From Exobasidium rhododendri (Eukaryota > Basidiomycota > Exobasidiomycetes > Exobasidiales > Exobasidiaceae): a DNA stretch of 64,000 nt. Below the pieces are notes generated by a model that worked only from the letters and a program-made list of their open reading frames with translations, was not told the origin of the DNA and made no database searches. Position numbers and translations under genes: made by a program. Of the stretch, positions 56,996-64,000 are shown piece by piece; the stretch's first letter is position 1; each line of letters begins with the position of its first letter. The DNA lies in NCBI GenBank assembly GCA_026210745.1, contig CP110632.1:4463001-4527000 (forward strand). Reading direction: 5' to 3'.

Positions 56996-59873
56996 TCAAC
57001 GATCGTTGGCCAAGCTCGTCTTCAACTTTGCATTTTTGCTGTCCAACGCTCGAATCTTTCCTTGATTTTCTGCCATCTTCTCGAGTAAGTAATCAACTCG
57101 ATCCTTTGTCGCTTGGTTTCCCTTTAGCAGATTTCCACTGAGTTGTAGGGTTTCACTCAATTCACGGAGCTCCTTTTCCACATCCCGAATGAGCTTCTCA
57201 CACGAATCAATCGAAGAAGAGTTAGACAAGTAGCGTTGCGTGTCGGCAAAGACTTGATCAGAGACAAGATTTTGCAAAGCTTCCTGGATGACGGGTCTAC
57301 CAGCTCGAATGACCGACGGTCTGCCCTCCACATGTCGGACTGAGATGATTTCTGCCTGTTCCAAGGCCTTCAATGCACTTTCGTCGCCCTTCAAATTATC
57401 ATGAAGTAGCGAATAGTAAGGCAATTCGCCTTTTTGCTTAACCAATAGATCGACTACAGTCCAAGCCTGCCCTCTGGTCCATGGAAGTGCTTTGGCGTCA
57501 TCCAAGTCGTCACCGAAAGTATTCTTCCGAATCTCCACCACTGTCCTAGCTATAATGTCTTTCACAGCATTCTCCACACTCTGACCGAGCGACACTTTTT
57601 GCACAAGGTTCTCCAGGTCGGTCAATCTCCCCCCGAGCAAGTCGACCCACTTTGCTGTGTCCTTGTTCAATTTCCCAATTCTTGCCTCATCAAGGGAGGT
57701 ACTTGCAGCAGGCGCTTCACTACCCGTCTTTCCAGGCGTGAGCATGGAAAGAATACCTGAAGACTGATGTGAGGTCTGAGATGTATCAGTCTCTTCTGCG
57801 AGTTTGCCCAGCTGCTTCAGCTTCGCGTAGACGTAGCCTCTTGCTCGATCCTCGTCCGCATCGGCTAGAACAATCGTTTGGAAGGGCAGATTGGGCAGAC
57901 TCCTGCTTAGCGTCTTGCCCATCCCAACAGGATTGTCACTGACAAAGACGACGTGGGCTATATTGCTTGTCGTCAATTCTGCAGCCCAGTCACCGAGCAC
58001 TGTCCATAACAAGTCAGACTTGACGCCTTTCAGATGGAAGCCGTCAATGATCACCACTGGTGCATCGTACCCTCTCTCATCTTTGTCACTGTTCGGCGTT
58101 GTCGCTGCATTTGCCACTATAAAGTCTGCCTCTGGTCCCAGCTCATCTCGACTATTTACTGGGGCGATCTCTTTGGTAACAACACTCTCTTTGTTTCCTG
58201 TTGTTGTCTCCTCAGCCTTCTCGTTCCTTGATACAGATTGAGGTACATTGGAAACCGTGCTTTGAATTGAAGCACTCTTTCCGGCATCGGATCCCTTCTT
58301 CTCCTTCGCCACTCTCATCTTCTCGGCCTGTTTGGCCTGTTTCTCTTTTGCTTTGAGTGTATCTTCCTTGATACTAGAGAGTGCGGCTGCAGTCACGCTC
58401 AAGACCTGTTTCAACTGTGCATCTGTCGGCGTGCTGAATCCAGCCTTGCTTCCAATCAAGCCTACAGAAGCCAGATCGATCAAAGAATTGAGCGAATTGA
58501 TCCAATTGAAGACCGGAAAGTATCCCACTTCGTTCGCGACGGCAGGCACTAAAGCAGCTTCTTCGTTCTTGTAAGAGTGAGCAATCTCCTCGCAGCTGAT
58601 AGTCAGATGCTTGATAGAGCTATTTCTGATGGCCGTTTGTAGTAATTGATGCTTGCCACTCCCTCGTGGTCCACTGATGGTGATGAAGGTCGAGGGAGAT
58701 TCTCTCAGCCATGACTGTATCTCGTTTGAAGCTGCTTTACGCTCCCACCAATCGTCCTTATCCAAATCTTGATCTGAACCTGATCCAGAGCTGAAAAGAC
58801 CGACAGTTTTCTTCTTCAGCCAGGTGTATAAGGGGTATGCTTTAATGTCGAAAGTGTTCTCCACCTTATTTCTGATGAACCATCTTCTGATAGGATCAAA
58901 CACGGCATATGTGACACTCCCTAGGAAGAAGGCAAGGATGGGAAACACTATTCGTGGATGACTGGATAGCCAAGCCCAAAGCTTGTGAGAATGCAAAGGC
59001 GGTAGATAGTCAATCACGACTTTTCTTCCCCCAATCGCAGCTCCATACAAGCAATTTCGTGCAGATGTGGCACCTCTCATTCTGGAATATACTGCTGTAG
59101 CCACATTGTTCTTCGTGTCAAGTTCCAACTTTTCAAGCCTGCCGTACGGTCGAAGCATCTCCCACAGTTGCTGCTCAGACGGGCTATCACCTTCTAAGAA
59201 TGACAATTTTATGGTTCTAGAAGGGTACCTGGCCAAATCCTCTAGCCATGGTGTTCCTAGGACAATATGAGCTCTCGGTGGCGGTAGCCACGATGTGGGA
59301 AGCAGTCGAGTTGGTGAAAGTAGAGATTGATGAACAGGCTTCAAATGAGGTCGGATGTGTGCATTTATTAACGTCAATGTAGAAGCCTCTTCGGACGTCA
59401 GGTCGGTGTTGCTTGCGATTTGACGACGCATGGCTTTACTCTGAATGATGGCTGAAGCATCTGGCTTGTAGGCAAAAGTGACAAATGCTCCACCATCTTT
59501 CGCTCGACTTTCCACGCCTAGCACTTGAAAGCCAAAGCCAACCACCCCGGACTCTGGCAGTGCACTCTTCAGTATATTAAGCGACGCATCTCCTCGAAGT
59601 GCCGAGAATTGTGCTCTTGGATCGTACCTTCCTAGTGCTATCGGGAAACACTGAGTCAAAGTAGAGATGACCGACTGAGTTGCCTGGCGGTATCTCGCTA
59701 TCGAGAGCGGCTGCACTGGGTGGGACTTCTGAATCTTCAGTAGGGAGTGTAAGCGTTGTCGCCTGTCTATGCTGATCGAGGACGGAGCGTGGGGTCAAGC
59801 ACGGCGCTCGACATAATAGCGAAGCCGCAACAGAACGCCGCTGAAGCACGCAAAAATTCCGATACAGCAACAT
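56996..59873 (-). CDS. YME2: YME2/RNA12 mitochondrial inner-membrane protein, with an apparent +1 frameshift near 59650
   Basis: The ATG at 59873 opens an Arg-rich presequence (LLYRNFCVLQRRSVAASLL) and reads to GHLYFDSVFP near 59650. The family sequence continues, one base out of frame, as IALGRYDPRAQFSALRG and runs to the stop at 56996. No GT...AG intron of credible size fits, so one extra base is present, or this is a sequencing error or programmed shift. Later parts are intact: an RRM-like block (RTIKLSFLEGDSPSEQQLWEML ... AVYSRMRGA), a membrane span (IVFPILAFFLGSVTYAVF), a P-loop GPRGSGKH, and a coiled-coil C-terminus. Yme2 is an inner-membrane protein linked to mtDNA maintenance and structure. 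If functional it would be about 958 residues. Confidence 0.82.
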
Positions 59874-60059
59874 GCTCCTCTCGAAAATCCCCTTTTCTCG
59901 AAGCTGCTCTGTAAATGCAAGGCGGTGCGTTTGGAAGTAACAGTGGAGGCGCGCCAAAAGGGGGGGGGGGGGCAACTGCACCGAGATTCTTTCTCCACAC
60001 TCTTTTGTGCGCTGAGAATATGCACGGCCTTTTCTTTCCTCTTCAGTCCAAACCAACCG

Positions 60060-61279
60060 ATGCTCCAATCCCCACTCCGAGCTACACTGACGCAACACAC
60101 TGCTGCGACTTTCATCAACAAGCGCTCCTTTACATCTGTCATGACTTCTTCAGCACCAGTCTCCATCCTCGGAACGCAACGTTTGCAAGGCAAGACATGT
60201 TTGATCACAGGTTCGTTGGGATCATCCGGGGAGGTGTTTGACTGTGTGGAAAGCTGCTTCCTTTGCTGATGTCAGTTTTCAGGCTCATCTGGAGGAATAG
60301 GAAGGTCTACTGCTCTCTTGATGGCCAGAGCCGGTGCGAATGTGGTGCTCTGTGCACGTAGAAAGGAAGTTCTGGATCAAGTAGTCAAGGAATGCGAAGA
60401 AGCGTACGAAGCTCAAGGTTCTGGCGCTGGAACAAAAGGGGGTAACTTTTCCTCTATTGTGATGGACATGAGAGACCGTAAAAGCCTCGACTCCATTTTG
60501 CACTCACTGCCAGGGTGGTCGAAGGGCAAAGTGGACATCTTGATCGCCAATGCTGGCCTCGTGAGAGGCAAAGACAAAGTTGGCGACATAGATCCAGATG
60601 AGATCGATGAAGTACTAGAGACAAACGTTCGCGGATTCATCCACCTCAATCAAATTTTTGTGAGGGAGTTCAAGAAGCAGAATAGTGGACACATCATTAC
60701 CATCGGTTCCATCGCTGGGAGAGAGGCGTATCCAGGTGGCTCCATCTATTGTGCTTCTAAATTTGCGGTCAATGCTTTTACTTCTTCCCTTCTGAAGGAG
60801 CTTGTCGATACACCGGTGAGATTACAATGCCTTGAGACTGGAAGCCGGGCTTGTTCTGATAGTCTTGCCTTCATCTCTACCTGCAGATTCGGGTCACTGA
60901 AATTCAGGTAAGCTGTCTACTACCCGGCGTGAATAAGCTCATCCCACACACTACACCTCCTCACACGCTTCCCCACCCTCCTGACAGCCCGGCATGGTCG
61001 AGACCAGCTTTTCCGTCACGCGGTATCGAGGCGATCAGCAGAAAGCCGATTCGGTGAGACGATCTTTGCTACGGAGTCACACATCTCGAGAAGAAGATTT
61101 GACTGACACTTCCTACAATCTAGGAATACGATGGTTTGACTCCTCTAACTCCAGACGATATCGCCGAGGACATCGTCTTTGCTGCTTCTCGTCCAAGTCA
61201 TGTCAACGTAGCAGAAAGTCTCATTTTCCCCGTCAACCAAGCGTCCCCTTACCATGCTTTCCGCGGTAACAAGAAGTGA
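60060..61279 (+). CDS. NADP-dependent 3-hydroxy acid / serine dehydrogenase (YMR226C-like SDR)
   Basis: Five exons, 60060-60210, 60283-60815, 60887-60907, 60988-61053 and 61124-61279, encode 308 residues. Exon 3 is a 21-nt microexon (IRVTEIQ). Introns are 70-80 nt; the first has the unusual donor GTTCGT. The classical SDR set is present: TGSSGGIG cofactor loop, ANAG, Ser then YxxxK in YCASK, and the PGMVET loop. The tail VAESLIFPVNQAS matches the yeast Ymr226c/E. coli YdfG group that oxidises L-allo-threonine, serine and 3-hydroxy acids. The first 30 residues (LQSPLRATLTQHTAATFINKRSF) look like a mitochondrial presequence; a second ATG (MTSSAPV) would give a cytosolic form. It is divergent from YME2, 186 bp apart. 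Confidence 0.88.
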
Positions 61280-61353
61280 GAGCCGTATATGAAGCTTCCA
61301 CTTGATTCTAATAAAAGACTATCGTTACAATGCTAAAGTTTTGCTACAATAAA

Positions 61354-63085
61354 TCATCGTTTCTGCAAACTTCCTTTGGGTTTCTTCTTTGGAGCAGATT
61401 CTTCCTCTGACTCGGAATCCAGGTCTTTAAAGCCGACCTCGATTGGACTCAAGTCGCTTTCATCATGGTCGTGGTCATCATCGTCTTCCTCGTCTTCGAT
61501 TTCTTCTTCAGACTCTTCCCCAACTGAATCATCATCGTCAACTCGTTCATCATCTTCTTCGAAAAGCACTTCCTTTCCGGCATCTTCTCCTTTCTCTCCG
61601 TGCATATCCTCATAGGCGAATTCGTCGTCTTCATCGTCGGAGTCTACTTCTTGTGCCTCGTCATCGTCTTCCTTCCCGTCATCTTCTTCCTTCCTTTGCT
61701 TGCCACGTTTACTCGTCTTCAATGCTTCATTCTCTTCCTTTTTTCGGCGAACGTTCTCTTCTTGGATTTCTCTTCGCTTCTTCCTTTCCTTGTCCTTATC
61801 AACCAAAGCCTTTCGTTGTTTGTTTGACTCCGTAGAGGACTTTTGAACATAGTCATGCCAAAGCACATCATTCCCACCACTGCTGTTTCCTTTCCCTTCC
61901 TTTCCTGCACCTGGAATACCCTCTTCGATCTTGACGCATCGTAATTCCATTCTAGGTCCGAGTTCAACAAGTCTGACTGCTCTCTGAGAGTCCCGCACGT
62001 TTCCCCTCCCAATGTAAGAATCGGGCAGTTGTACGTGATTGCTCGCTTTTCCACCTTCCTCTACATCGCTGTCCGCCTCAGAGGCAGATGAAGCGTCCGT
62101 TTCGAATCCAGCATCTTGTGCACCTCCGCCTTGACTTCCCAACAAGTATTCAGAAATGTCGCGAGCAGATGACAAATTAGGAATCTTCTTCGACGTGGAG
62201 GAAGTCAATGCAGCATTGCGATTGTTGGAGGAGCCTTCAATGACCCTTCGAACTCTCTTCGAGACACCAACTGGCCGCACCGATATAAGATAATGTCGCC
62301 ATTCTATCGTCTGTGTCGCCTCGTTGTAGTGTAGCAAGACAATTCGGCGAGCTTGAGAAAGAGCCATTGTCTGAACGTGGATAGGCGGGAAGAGACCTTG
62401 AAAGACGCTGACCAACAGCTTCACATGCTTTTCTGCAGACCCAAAGTTATTCAGTACCAGCTGTCGTCAAGGTGATTTTGATTTAACGGTTGATTAGAAA
62501 AGAGACGTTACGCTTTTTGATCAGCACAATCACTCACCAGTGGAGCTGTATTGTACTCGCCTCCCGTTGCCCTCATTCTTCGTTGTGCCTTTGCGACATC
62601 TCTGCAGAGAGCGAATTTGTTCACACGAAAGGTGACCGTTGGACCGCGTGGTGTTCTTGCGATTCGAAGATTGATATTGCCCACTGCCTCACTACCTCTG
62701 CTCCCTCCTCTTGCATCCTTTGCACTCTTTTGCGAAAACAAGAGCATATGACTGACACCCAAAGGTCCGCACATGGTGAGGAAATCTCGAAGTTTGTTTG
62801 ATTTTCTCTCTCGCAGTCGACTTGCAGTGTTTGGCTCCATCACTTGCCGAACCTCTGACACTAAGTTCCCTACACCAGTCGATACTTTGCCACTTCGAAT
62901 GACAAACGACTTTGGTGAAGACGCTGAGGCCGTCCCAATTTCCTTGTCCTGAGGAGAGGGTTGAGTGGAGAGCATAAAGTCAATTTCGTGTGCGCTCTTT
63001 CACATCTAAGTCATACTCTGTAAACACGATGTCCACTCACGCCGCCTTTCAGATGAGTCTTTGTCTTCCTTCTTCGTTTGGCCAT
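61354..63085 (-). CDS. SSF1: SSF1/Peter Pan, Brix-domain ribosome biogenesis factor
   Basis: Three exons, 63085-63041, 62948-62538 and 62460-61354, encode 520 residues. The first exon has just 15 codons (AKRRRKTKTHLKGG). Introns are 92 and 77 nt, GTGAGT...CAG. The Brix fold is visible in the blocks KSFVIRSGKV, MEPNTASRLRERKSNKLRDF, GVSHMLLFS, PRGPTVTFRV, PLLVLNNF, LFPPIHVQT and RIVLLHY. The C-terminal third is strongly charged: a Lys/Arg/Glu coiled coil, then long Glu/Asp runs, ending KKKPKGSLQKR. Ssf1 acts in the nucleolus in 27S pre-rRNA processing for the 60S subunit. It is convergent with the SDR gene, 74 bp apart. Confidence 0.94.
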
Positions 63086-64000
63086 GGTGCTATGCGAGTG
63101 TATGCTGCCTCTGCAGTAACGTTCAAATAGACTCGACTAAACACTTTCCTTCTCTTTAGGCTTTAGATGGTGGGAAGTCATTCTGAAATTTTAAAAATCT
63201 AGAGGAGACACGTGATAGCTCTTATCACGGGGATGACATAAGCGCAATATGTACCGTATCGTCGACTCTAAAATCTCTTTCTTGTACGGGATCGAAAACA
63301 TATACAGTATGCTTTGCTAGAAGGAAGAGCTAGAGGCGCCCGCCTGACGTGACTATCAATTTATTCTGAGAAATGCCGTCAAGTGCTCAGGATTTGGACA
63401 ATTTCAATGTCACACTATTTGGTATGGCACAGGGAGGGACCCTTCAGATTCAAAAGCTCGGTAAAGGCTGCCTTCCTAAGTTTTTGTAAACCATAGCGGC
63501 ACGGAATAGTCAAATGACCTGTCTCCCTTGGATAACGTTGCCGACTCAGTTGATCTCACTTCGGAGATCAAGCCTTTCGACGGCTATTGCGCTTTGACAA
63601 GGACCCTGCGATTACTGTTTCCTCTATCACTATACTCTATCTAAATTTATTAGTTCTTCCTCCTTGTGTCTATTTAGTGCCCCCCCCCACCCGAGATGAT
63701 GAGAGCAGAGAGAGGAGAGCAATGAGGAAAGAGGCGCGCGACAGAGAGAGAGAGAGTGAGAGAGCGGGGAGAGAGGGGAGCTCGCAAGAGGGTTCGCGTG
63801 TCAATCTCGCTCTAGGTTGCAATCGATTATCACGATAGAAGCGAGCAGTCTCTATTCAAGGGTGGCGAGATGTTTCATTTTAAAGGTTAATAAATTTTGC
63901 AGCAGCGGTGCATCTGAATAGCGTCCTGATCTCAACACGAGCTGTACGGCACACATCGCCTCTCCAAATCCCATCCTTCCTAACAAAGTCCATCCACATC
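63086..64000. other. Right-end intergenic region, no supported gene
   Basis: Holds the SSF1 promoter, an inverted GTGATAG/TTATCAC-like word near 63210-63226, a C-run (63681-63690) and a GA-repeat (about 63742-63775). The frame at 63587-63838 starts with a non-ATG codon and is low complexity, so it is not called. Confidence 0.45.

Noticed and set aside
59640-59660. 14-nt GT...AG intron to explain the YME2 frame change
   Set aside because: Far below the minimum length of spliceosomal introns; all others in the window are 61-106 nt.
59955-59975. Run of G near the YME2/SDR divergent promoter as a G-quadruplex
   Set aside because: A single homopolymer run without three further spaced G-tracts; likely a simple repeat.
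1-64000. CRISPR arrays, prophage, plasmid origins, bacterial operons
   Set aside because: No regularly spaced repeats or bacterial-type gene clusters; the intron structure is eukaryotic throughout.

Overview
The window is nuclear DNA of a fungus, most likely a yeast-like basidiomycete, perhaps Ustilaginomycotina. That placement is an inference. It rests on compact spacing, one to five short introns per gene (about 60-106 nt, mostly GTGAGT or GTAAGT donors, CTNAY-like branch sites and YAG acceptors), and protein families typical of that group. No bacterial operons, CRISPR arrays or prophage signs are present.

Layout from left to right: a membrane-anchored GH79 glycosidase cut by the window edge (1-2022, -); mitochondrial ribosomal protein mL44/MRPL3 (-) divergent from the TOR subunit gene LST8 (+); a DUF1776/SDR-like protein (-); a cytosolic Hsp70 of SSA type (-) with a heat-shock element; a long-chain acyl-CoA synthetase (+); an OPT-family transporter (-) broken by a 4.7-kb Ty1/copia retrotransposon; a poorly coding 3-kb stretch with one intron-containing tRNA-Lys, one odd tRNA-like locus and a possible broken small gene; an SH3 protein (-) divergent from spliceosomal SF3B2/CUS1 (+); VPS11 (-); a second, different Ty1/copia element; the calcium-channel gene CCH1 (+); a six-exon GPI-anchored secreted protein (-); ESCRT-I VPS28 (+); protein O-mannosyltransferase PMT2 (+); an unknown protein (-); a PKA-type kinase (-); the mitochondrial inner-membrane protein YME2 (-, with an apparent frameshift); a YMR226C-like dehydrogenase (+); and the ribosome-biogenesis factor SSF1 (-).

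Most genes are unrelated housekeeping functions placed head-to-head or tail-to-tail. The two retrotransposons are the unusual part. Both have 5-bp target duplications and LTRs identical over their shared length, so both inserted recently. In both, the base after the 5' LTR begins a primer-binding site complementary to the anticodon arm, not the 3' end, of initiator tRNA-Met, which implies half-tRNA priming as in copia and Ty5. The first element truncates an otherwise intact transporter. The second has a 45-bp perfect inverted repeat at the two ends of its 5' LTR, a 3' LTR lacking the matching first 36 bp, a gag start codon inside the primer-binding site, strong TCGA over-representation, and one in-frame TGA that a single C-to-T change at a TCGA site would explain.

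All gene models were built by hand from reading frames and splice signals, and exon lengths were checked for frame closure. No similarity search was run. Family names come from recognised motifs.
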